Source of the DNA: Amycolatopsis thailandensis
GTDB lineage: Bacteria; Actinomycetota; Actinomycetes; Mycobacteriales; Pseudonocardiaceae
Reading direction: 5' to 3'
Length of the DNA stretch: 45,839 nt
NCBI RefSeq assembly: GCF_002234405.1
Contig: NZ_NMQT01000095.1
Location: 1 to 45,839 of the forward strand
Shown piece by piece: positions 17,458-24,600 of this stretch (within the stretch, counting starts at the first letter, position 1; every line of letters starts with the position of its first letter). The notes beneath the pieces are model-generated. The model was not told where the DNA came from and made no database searches. It saw nothing but the letters and a program-made list of their open reading frames with translations. Position numbers and translations under genes: made by a program.

Positions 17458-18540
17458 ATGACGCAACCGCCCCACGGCCAGTGGCCGCCACGCGGCGCCG
17501 TCCAGCCACCGCCGGTGCACGGTCAGCCCCCTCCCCAGTGGCACGGCGCACCGCATCAGTACCCGCCGCCGCCACGCCGGTCCGTGGGCGCGATCGTCGG
17601 CATCTGCCTCGGCGCGGTCGCCGTCCTGGTCCTCGGCCTGGTCGCGATCGTTTCACTCAATCGTGACGGCAACGATCACGTAGCGAACGCGGGTTACAGC
17701 ACGCTGCCGAGCCCGCCCCCGTCGGCGGAACTGACGCCGAGCGGGTCCGCGTCGCCCTCGTCCTCGACGAACCCGTTCCCGACGTCGCCGACCAGGGCAC
17801 CGTCCTCTTCGAGCGGACCGCAGAAGATCCTCAAGCTCGGCGACCACCCGATCCTCCAGGACCCGAGCGCCGGCCTGCAGAACCGCGTCTGCACGCTGCC
17901 GCAGTGGCAGAGCAGCCAGCAGGCCGCCGAGGCGTTCTTCACCGCGGCGGGCAAATGCCTCGACAACGCGTGGGGCCCGTTCCTCGAGGCCTACAAGCTG
18001 CCGTTCATCCCGCCCGCCCTGCACTTCCCGACCGGGGCCAGCTTCGAAACCGAATGCGGCACGATCCAGGTGGGCATCGCGACGGCGGCGTACTACTGCG
18101 AGAACAACCTCTACGTGCCGTTCCGGGGTCTTCAGACCGACCAGTACGGCAACAACCCCGGCGTCTACCTCGCCCTTTTCGCGCACGAGTACGGGCACCA
18201 CGTGCAGGAGGTCGCCGGGCTGATGGACGCGGCCTGGCAGAAGATCTACGAATCGGGCCAGAACAGCCCCTCCGGGCTGGAGATGTCCCGGCGCAAGGAA
18301 CTCCAGGCGCAGTGCTTCTCCGGGATGTTCCTCGGCGCGCACGTCGACCAGGGCGGCACGGTCAGCCGGGACATGTACAACAAGGCCTGGAACGACCAGG
18401 AGACCCGGGGCGACAACACCTCACGCAGCCAGGACCACGGGACGAACGCGCACTACGCGTCCTGGTGGCGGGCCGGCGCGAGCAACAACCGGATCGCCGA
18501 CTGCAACACCTTCTCGGCGCCGTCGAGCGCCGTTTCCTGA
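17458..18540 (+). CDS. Membrane-anchored neutral zinc metallopeptidase, copy 2
   Basis: 360 residues; paralogue of the gene at 7293. A short Pro/Gln-rich cytoplasmic N-terminus, one membrane segment (about 42-64), a Ser/Pro linker, and the extracellular peptidase domain with HEYGHHVQ starting at H243 and RRKELQAQCFSGMFLG downstream. Both copies share the juxtamembrane motif (HV)A(D/N)AGYS and the C-terminal layout. The ATG at 17458 is preferred over an adjacent in-frame TTG. With its sister gene it brackets the MoxR/RDD block, suggesting duplication of an envelope peptidase within one locus. Confidence 0.92.
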   Translation: MTQPPHGQWPPRGAVQPPPVHGQPPPQWHGAPHQYPPPPRRSVGAIVGICLGAVAVLVLGLVAIVSLNRDGNDHVANAGYSTLPSPPPSAELTPSGSASPSSSTNPFPTSPTRAPSSSSGPQKILKLGDHPILQDPSAGLQNRVCTLPQWQSSQQAAEAFFTAAGKCLDNAWGPFLEAYKLPFIPPALHFPTGASFETECGTIQVGIATAAYYCENNLYVPFRGLQTDQYGNNPGVYLALFAHEYGHHVQEVAGLMDAAWQKIYESGQNSPSGLEMSRRKELQAQCFSGMFLGAHVDQGGTVSRDMYNKAWNDQETRGDNTSRSQDHGTNAHYASWWRAGASNNRIADCNTFSAPSSAVS

Positions 18541-18547
18541 CGATGTG

Positions 18548-18585
18548 AAGTACATGAAGGCCCCTTCCTGGCGCCTGGCGCCAGG
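18548..18585. repeat. AAGTACATGAAGGCCCC repeat with palindrome
   Basis: AAGTACATGAAGGCCCC at 18548-18564, followed by the 12-bp palindrome CCTGGCGCCAGG at 18574-18585. It begins seven bases after the metallopeptidase stop codon. This is the only copy in the window with sequence visible on both sides. Confidence 0.65.
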
Positions 18586-18610
18586 GTCCGCCTCTGGGCT
18601 GGTCAAGGAG

Positions 18611-18663
18611 GTTGTGAAAGCCACTTTCGCAACGTTGAAGGTTGCGAAAGTGGCTTTCGCGAC
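18611..18663. terminator. Long hairpin with GTTGAAG loop
   Basis: An exact 18-bp stem (18616-18633 with 18641-18658), extended outward by wobble and Watson-Crick pairs to 18611-18663, around the 7-base loop GTTGAAG. Same design as the hairpins at 8901 and 38627 (long stem, 7-base loop ending in AAG) but with a different stem sequence (AAAGCCACTTTCGC). Lies downstream of the metallopeptidase gene and may terminate it. Confidence 0.65.
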
Positions 18664-18749
18664 GCGGCGCCCTGAGTCCCTGAATGCCCACGGCCGCCGG
18701 ACCGGCACGATCCCGACACCCCACCCACGCGCAGATCGGCCCAGGTGGT

Positions 18750-18769
18750 CGTGAGTGGCGGTTCCGCGG
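18750..18769 (+). repeat. CGTGAGTGGCG repeat, copy 1
   Basis: CGTGAGTGGCG followed by GTTCCGCGG. Related copies lie at 18931-18965 (opposite strand) and 29021-29051. All are intergenic. Confidence 0.5.
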
Positions 18770-18779
18770 CCGCCAGGGC

Positions 18780-18830
18780 GCGACGATGGAGGAATTGGGA
18801 CGTTCAACGTCCCAATTCCTACATCGTCGC
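18780..18830. repeat. 25-bp inverted repeat
   Basis: Arms 18780-18804 and 18806-18830 match at 24 of 25 positions around a one-base centre (a functional loop of at least three bases). The centre reads GACGTTCAACGTC. No gene is present; the nearest downstream gene starts about 200 bp away. Confidence 0.7.
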
Positions 18831-18859
18831 CCGGACGCCCGGTGGCAGACGAGGTGACA

Positions 18860-18898
18860 GGGGAAGATTCCGGATTTTCAACGTCCGGAACCCTCCCC
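18860..18898. repeat. Imperfect inverted repeat
   Basis: GGGG...TTCCGGA pairs with TCCGGAA...CCCC around a loop containing TTCAAC. It shares TTCAACGTCC with the preceding palindrome at 18780, so the two may be diverged relatives. Confidence 0.5.
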
Positions 18899-18930
18899 AA
18901 CAACGGGCACCGGCCCCAGCCTCGGCTTCA

Positions 18931-18965
18931 CTACGAGTCCGCTAGAACCCGAATCGCCACTCACG
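18931..18965 (-). repeat. CGTGAGTGGCG repeat, copy 2
   Basis: On the minus strand: CGTGAGTGGCGATTCGGG followed by TTCTAGCGGACTCG. It is the best-preserved copy compared with 29021-29051. With the preceding elements it makes the 18541-18990 gap almost entirely repeat sequence. Confidence 0.55.
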
Positions 18966-18990
18966 ATCCAGCCAGCCGAATGGTCACCGG

Positions 18991-19016
18991 TCTTGTATCG
19001 TGTACTTGATACAAGA
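18991..19016. promoter_or_regulatory. Perfect operator palindrome, probable GntR/YtrA site
   Basis: TCTTGTATC (18991-18999) and GATACAAGA (19008-19016) are exact reverse complements around an 8-base centre. The palindrome ends 13 bases before the start codon of a two-gene unit whose second gene encodes a GntR-family repressor, so autoregulation is the natural reading. Confidence 0.7.
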
Positions 19017-19029
19017 CGGGAGGCTGATC

Positions 19030-19755
19030 GTGCCGTTCGACAACATCGTGGCCGTCGCCCTGTTCATGGGCCTGTTCGGTCTCGTGATCCTGATCGTGCT
19101 GTGGCCGGGCGAAAGGCAAGGCGCCAAGGTATTGCGACGGTGGGGGGTCGCCGATCCCTCGCCGTCCGACGTCGACGAGGCCGTGCGCTATCTGCGCCGC
19201 CGCCGGTTCTGGTATCCGTGGCTTTACCTCGGGTTGCCGCTGCTGGCCGATTCCGCCGGGGTGCGCGGTGACAACATGTCGTCCGTCCTGGCCACCTTGC
19301 TCGTCGGCGCGCTGATCGCCGAAGTGCTGGCGCAGCGGCCCCGGAAAGGCGCCCGCCGTGAGGCGGCGCTGGAGCGGCGCGGCGTGAGCGGGCTCATTCC
19401 CGTCTGGGGCCTGGTCACCTACGCGGTGATCGCCGTGGCCGCGGCAGGCTGGCTCGCTGTCAACAACTGGTGGGCGCAGCTCGGCGTCGCCGCGGGGATC
19501 TCGGCGGTGACGTGGCTGGTCGTCCTGCTCGCCGTCCGCCGACCGTCCACAGGGGACAGTGTGGCCGACACGGCGTTGCGGGTCCGGAGCGCTCGGGTCG
19601 CCGCCGGGCTGGGGTTGGCCGCCACCGTGACGCTCGCGATCCCGGAGAAGATGAACCTGGTGTCCCTGCTGCTGGTGCTCGCCGGATTCGCCGGCTGGTA
19701 CCACCTCGCGCACCGGTCGCGCGCCGAGGGCCCCTCGCGTCCCGAAGCGGCCTGA
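19030..19755 (+). CDS. Multi-pass membrane protein in a GntR-controlled unit
   Basis: 241 residues with about six hydrophobic segments in two groups of three separated by a basic loop (QRPRKGARREAALERR). I do not recognise a family; it is not an ABC permease by any motif I can see. The start is GTG at 19030, six bases after GGGAGG; an in-frame GTG at 19000 is rejected because it lies inside the operator palindrome. The stop codon overlaps the GntR start (TGATG), so the two proteins are co-expressed. YtrA-type GntR genes usually control membrane transport or envelope-stress genes, which fits but does not define a function. Confidence 0.8.
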   Translation: MPFDNIVAVALFMGLFGLVILIVLWPGERQGAKVLRRWGVADPSPSDVDEAVRYLRRRRFWYPWLYLGLPLLADSAGVRGDNMSSVLATLLVGALIAEVLAQRPRKGARREAALERRGVSGLIPVWGLVTYAVIAVAAAGWLAVNNWWAQLGVAAGISAVTWLVVLLAVRRPSTGDSVADTALRVRSARVAAGLGLAATVTLAIPEKMNLVSLLLVLAGFAGWYHLAHRSRAEGPSRPEAA

Positions 19756-20129
19756 TGCCGCTGAAGGTCGTCGTCGACACGGATCTCGGGATCGCGCCGT
19801 GGCGACAGGTCCGGGACCAGATCGTCCGTTTGATCACCACCGGTGCGCTGGCGCCGGGCACCCGGCTGCCGTCCATCCGGCAGCTCGCCAGGGATCTGGC
19901 GCTGGCTTCGGGCACGGTGGCGCGCGCTTACCGTGAGCTGGAGGAGAACGGCTGGGTGCTCACCGCCCGCGCCAGGGGAACGGTCGTCGCCAAAGCGGCC
20001 GATCGTCCGGGGAAAGCCGCTCTGCTGCGGGCCGCGGCGGACGAGTACGCCCGCGCCGCTCGGGAACTCGGGGTCGATCCGGGTGACGCGCTGACAGCCG
20101 CTGCCGCCGCGCTGGGGTCACTCCAGTGA
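19755..20129 (+). CDS. GntR-family regulator, YtrA subfamily
   Basis: 124 residues, the short length typical of the YtrA group. A winged helix occupies about residues 10-78 (APWRQVRDQIVRLITTGAL, LPSIRQLARDLALASGTVAR, ELEENGWVLTARARGT), followed by only a small helical dimerisation tail with no large effector domain. Translationally coupled to the membrane gene before it. Likely represses its own operon through the palindrome at 18991. The last 12 bases overlap the converging MarR gene. Confidence 0.92.
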   Translation: MPLKVVVDTDLGIAPWRQVRDQIVRLITTGALAPGTRLPSIRQLARDLALASGTVARAYRELEENGWVLTARARGTVVAKAADRPGKAALLRAAADEYARAARELGVDPGDALTAAAAALGSLQ

Positions 20130-20624
20130 CGTGTCGCCGAAGTGTTCGAGCAGCAGCCGCAGGCCGCCGATCAGTTCGATCCACTGCTCGGGCTTGAGGT
20201 CGGGCAGAAGGCGGGCTTCGTTCTCCAGGTGGAGCACGAAAACCTCGTCCACGACCTCCTTTCCCTTGCCGGTCAGCCGGATCTTGACCGAACGACGGTC
20301 GTCGCTGTCACGCACCCGCTCGACCAGCCCCTTGGCTTCCATGCGGTCGATGCGGTTCGTGATCGCCCCCGAGGTGACCATCGCGGCCTTGAGCAGCGCG
20401 CCCGGCGTCAGCCCGCCGGCTTCCCCGGAGCGGCGGAGCGTGGTGAGCACGTCGAACTCCCACGATTCCAGGTCGTGCTCGGCGTTGAACTCCTTGAGCT
20501 TCCGGTCGAGGATCCGGGAAAGTCGCTGGACGCGCCCGATCACCTCGGCCGGCCAGAGCTTGTCTTCGAGATCCGGCCGCTCGTGCCGCCAAAGCCCGAT
20601 CACCGCGTCCACCGCGTCGGCCAC
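20118..20624 (-). CDS. MarR-family transcriptional regulator
   Basis: 168 residues. Winged-helix core with LTPGALLKAAMVTSGAITNR as the recognition region and RDSDDRRSVKIRLTGKGKE as the wing, the MarR signature. GTG start with GGAGG about seven bases upstream. Diverges from the EamA transporter over a 94-bp region with two TCTCAAC-type palindromes, so it most likely represses that exporter and itself, released by a small-molecule ligand. Confidence 0.93.
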   Translation of the reverse strand: MADAVDAVIGLWRHERPDLEDKLWPAEVIGRVQRLSRILDRKLKEFNAEHDLESWEFDVLTTLRRSGEAGGLTPGALLKAAMVTSGAITNRIDRMEAKGLVERVRDSDDRRSVKIRLTGKGKEVVDEVFVLHLENEARLLPDLKPEQWIELIGGLRLLLEHFGDTSLE

Positions 20625-20639
20625 GATGCGCCTCCAATC

Positions 20640-20657
20640 GTCTCAACATTAAGAGAC
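20640..20657. promoter_or_regulatory. MarR operator, imperfect site
   Basis: TCTCAACATTAAGAGA (20641-20656) is an imperfect version of the perfect palindrome at 20685. It sits immediately upstream of the -35 of the exporter promoter and close to the MarR start codon. Confidence 0.6.
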
Positions 20658-20686
20658 TTGACATTGACATAACTCGCTGGTGTTAT
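20658..20686 (+). promoter_or_regulatory. Sigma-70-type promoter of the exporter gene
   Basis: TTGACA (20658-20663), a 17-base spacer and TGTTAT (20681-20686) make the clearest housekeeping promoter in the window. The -10 runs into the operator palindrome, which explains repression by steric block. Confidence 0.75.
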
Positions 20687-20700
20687 CTCAACGTTGAGAT
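20685..20700. promoter_or_regulatory. MarR operator, perfect palindrome
   Basis: ATCTCAACGTTGAGAT is a perfect 16-bp palindrome that overlaps the -10 end and likely transcription start of the exporter promoter, 18 bases before its ATG. A GAGGAG ribosome-binding site follows. Confidence 0.75.
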
Positions 20701-20718
20701 TATCAGTGAGGAGACATC

Positions 20719-21627
20719 ATGGCGATCATCGCCGAACGGCCTGTCACGACCGAGCCCACCGCCGCGAAACCGACGCTGCGTGACGCCGGGCTCGCCGCGC
20801 TGGCACCGGCCAGCTGGGGCACCGTCTACGTCGTCACCGCGACCTTGCTGCCCCCGGACCGGCCGCTTCTGGCCGCCGCGCTGCGGGCACTGCCGGCCGG
20901 ACTGCTCCTGCTGGTCCTGACCCGGCGGCTCCCGCGCGGCTCCTGGTGGTGGAAGACGACGGCGCTCGGAATGCTCAACTTCGGCGCCTTCCTGCCGCTG
21001 ATCTTCTACGCCGCGTACCACCTTCCCGGCGGTGTCGCCGCGACGCTCGGCGCCCTGCAACCCCTGTTGGTGGCACTCCTGGCGCTGCCGATGTTGCGCG
21101 TCCGGACACCGGCGCCGATCCTGCTCGCCGCGATCGCCGGCGCCGGCGGTGTCGCCCTGCTGACCCTCTCGGCGGAGGCCCGGCTCGACCCGCTCGGCCT
21201 GGCCGCCATGCTCACCGCCGTCGCGCTCATGGCCGTCTCCCTGCTCCTCACCAAGAAATGGGGCCGCCCCGAACATCCGCTGGCGATGACCGGCTGGCAG
21301 CTGACCCTGGGCGGGCTCGTCCTCGCCCCGGCGACACTGCTCTTCGAAGGTCTCCCCGGCTCGCTGACGACCGCGAACCTGATCGGCTACGGCTACATCG
21401 GCGTCGTCACCACCGCGCTGGCGTACCCGCTGTGGTTCCGCGGCATCGATCGCCTCGCCCCGACGTCGGTCTCGCTGCTGACACTGACCAACCCTCTCGT
21501 CGCCACGGCCGCGGGGTTCCTGGTGCTCGGCCAGACCCTCACCGGCTGGCAGCTCACCGGATTCGCCGTCGCCCTCACCGCCTTGACACTCAGTCAGACG
21601 CTCGCAGGTGGCCGGCGAGTTCGGTGA
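20719..21627 (+). CDS. EamA/DMT-family transporter
   Basis: 302 residues with about ten hydrophobic segments and the duplicated EamA arrangement (first repeat around ALAPASWGTVYVVTATLLPP, second around LIGYGYIGVVTTALAYPLWF). Drug/metabolite transporters of this family usually export amino acids, nucleosides or drugs; the substrate cannot be read from sequence. Controlled by the divergent MarR gene. Its last 38 bases overlap, antisense, the 3-prime end of the PKS gene. Confidence 0.9.
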   Translation: MAIIAERPVTTEPTAAKPTLRDAGLAALAPASWGTVYVVTATLLPPDRPLLAAALRALPAGLLLLVLTRRLPRGSWWWKTTALGMLNFGAFLPLIFYAAYHLPGGVAATLGALQPLLVALLALPMLRVRTPAPILLAAIAGAGGVALLTLSAEARLDPLGLAAMLTAVALMAVSLLLTKKWGRPEHPLAMTGWQLTLGGLVLAPATLLFEGLPGSLTTANLIGYGYIGVVTTALAYPLWFRGIDRLAPTSVSLLTLTNPLVATAAGFLVLGQTLTGWQLTGFAVALTALTLSQTLAGGRRVR

Positions 21628-24600
21628 CCGTCGGATGGTCGAACAGGACGCGCGCGGGGACCTCCACCCCGGTCAGCTCCCGGAGCCGGGTGCGGAGGTC
21701 GATCACGGCCAGCGAGTCGAGCCCGAGGTCGGTGAACGGTTTGTCCTCGGGGATCGTGCCGGGGTCCTGGTGGCCGAGGACCTCGGCGAGTTCGACGCGG
21801 AGCAGGTCGCGCAGCTCCCGCTCGGAGGGATGTTCCGGCCAGCGCCGATCCGGTGACGGCGGTGCCGGTCTCGCCGCGGGACGGCCGAGGTCTTCGGCGA
21901 TCGGAGGCAGGTCGGCGGCGGTGGGGTCGAGCCGCGCGGCGATCAGGACCGGTTCGGCATGCCCGAGCGCGGCGTCGAACAGGGCCATTCCCTGCTCCAG
22001 CGTCAGCTCTGCCACCCCGGAGGTCTGGATGCGATGCCTTGCCGCGTCAGGGATCTGCGCGCCGAGCCCGACCGCCAGATCCCAGAGTCCCCAGGCGATC
22101 GACGTCGCGGGCAGGCCTTCGGCCCGTCGCCGGACGGCCAGCGCGTCGAGGACGCGGTTGGCGGCCGCGTAGTTCGCCTGGCCGGCGTTGCCGAAAATGC
22201 CCGCCAGGGAAGAAAAGAGCACGAACGCCGACAGCGGAAGACGCCGCGTGGCCTCGTGCAGGACGTGAGCCGCGTCGGCCTTCGGGCGGAAGACGGTGTC
22301 GAACCCGGCGGGTGTCTGCGCGGTGAACGCGGCGTCGGCGACGACGGCGGCGGAATGCACCACGGCGGTGAGCGGCGGGTCGCAGGAGCCGACCAGTCGC
22401 CGGACGAAGACGGGGTCGGCGACGTCGCCGCCGACGATCCGGACGTCGGCGGGGAGCCGCCGGAGCTCTTCCGCACCGGGCGCGTCCGGGCCGCGACGGC
22501 TGACCAGCAGCAGATGCCGGACACCGTGCGCGGACACGAGATGCCGGGCCAGCGCCGCGCCCAGCCCGCCGGTGCCGCCGGTGATCAGCACGGTCCCCGC
22601 CGGATCGATCGGCAGGCCGGCCGCGGGGGCGGTCCGGGCGATCCGGAGCGCGTGGGGCACGCCCTCCCGGATCGACAGCTGGGGTTCGGGGTTGCCGCCG
22701 ACGAGCTCACGCACCCGCTCCACCGGCAGCTCCGTGGAGACCACGGTGACCAGGCCACGGTATTCGGCCGAAGCCGCGGTGCCGAGCCCGAAGACGGCGG
22801 CCGAGGCCGGATCGGTGACGTCACCGGTGACTACGACGGTGCGTTCTCCGCGCGGGAGCGTGTCCTGCAACGAAGTGAGCACGGTGCGGACGTCTTCGCC
22901 GCGTGCGTCGACGATCCGGACGTCGTCGGCGCTCGCGGCCGGTACGCGGATCCATCGCGGGCGGTAGAGCATCGTGCTCCCGGCGGGCAGCGGCCTGGTG
23001 AGCAGGGATTCCACCACCGCGACGGGCATTCCGTCGGAGTCGAAGAGTTCGACGCGGACCTCGCCGGGACCTGTCCGTACACAGTGGACTCGCGCCCGGC
23101 GCGGGGCCGCGGCGAACACGTGGACACCGGTCCAGAGGAACGGCACCCGGATCTCGGCGTCCGGCGGCCCGGCCAGCGCCAAGGTGTGCACGGCCGCGTC
23201 CAGCAGCACGGGGTGCAGCCCGAAGTCGCCGTCGACGCCTTCGGGGAGCGCGACGTCGGCGAACAGTTCGTCGCCGTCCTGCCACAAGCCCGTCACCGCG
23301 CGGAACGCGGGACCGTAGTCGAGGGTGGCGTAGGCCTGCTCCAGGCCGATCGGTTCGGTGGCGGGAGGCGGCCACTCGCCTTTCCACGGCTGCGCGAAGA
23401 CGTCGGACGGCGCTTGCCGACCGGTGGCGTGCCGGGTCCATACGCCGGAATCCTGGGCGTAGATGTCGATCCGGGGCCCGTCCACGACCACCTGGAGTGC
23501 GACGTCCTCGGTCCGGCTCAGCCGTAGCGGCGCCTCGATCGTCAGCTCGGCCAGGCCGCTTCGGCCCGCGTGCAGGGCCAGTTCGACGAAAGCGGTCGCG
23601 GGGAACAGGGTCGTGCCGCCGACGACGTGGTCGCCGAGCCAGCCGTGCGTGCGCACCCCGGCCGAGCCGCCGTGCACGATCCGGGGCGAGTCGGGCGCGA
23701 CCAGCGCCGGGCCGAGTATCGCGTGCCCGTCGCTCACCGGGCTCCGGCGAGGTTGCGGGTCGAGCCAGAAACGCTCGCGCTGGAAGGGATACGTCGGCAG
23801 TGAGACCCGTCTGGCACCGCTGCCCGCGAACACCGCCGACCACGACACCGGGACACCGGCGGTGTGCAGCTCTCCCGCCGCTTCCAGCACCCCTCGACTG
23901 GTGTCCATAGTGGACACCGTGGGGAGTACCGCTCCCGCGGCCCTGCTCAGCACGGCCGAAGGTCCGATCTCCAGGCAGAGATCGGTTCCTTCGGCGGCCA
24001 CGGCGTCCAGCGCGTCGGCGAACCGGACCGTGTCCCTGGCTTGCCGGACCCAGTAGGCGGGGCCGAGGCCGTTGATCACCCGGCCGGCCAGCCCGGAGAC
24101 CAGCGTGATTTCCGGGGTGCGGTGCGTCAGCCCCGCGACGACCTCACGGAACTCGGCGAGTATCGGATCGATCAACGGCGAATGGAACGCGTGACTGACG
24201 CGCAGCCGCGTGGAACCCGGCCATTGGGCCGCGACGGCTTCGGTCACGCTCTCGGATCCGGACAGGACAAGGGATCGAGGGCCGTTGACCGCGGCGATCG
24301 CCACCTGGTCGGCGAATTCGCCCACCAGCGGCGCGACCTCGCTTTCGGCCGCGCGGACCGCGATCATCACGCCGCCCGGCGGCAAAGCGGCCATGAGACG
24401 CCCCCGCGCGGACACCAGGACACCGGCGTCTTCGAGGGAGAGGACCCCGGCGACGTGTGAGGCGGCGATTTCCCCGATCGAGTGCCCGGCGACGGCGCCG
24501 GGCCGGACACCCCAGGATTCGAAGAGCCGGTAAAGGGCGACCTCGAAGGCGAACAAGGCGGCTTGCGCGTGATCGGTCCGGTCCAGCAGTTCGCCGCCGC

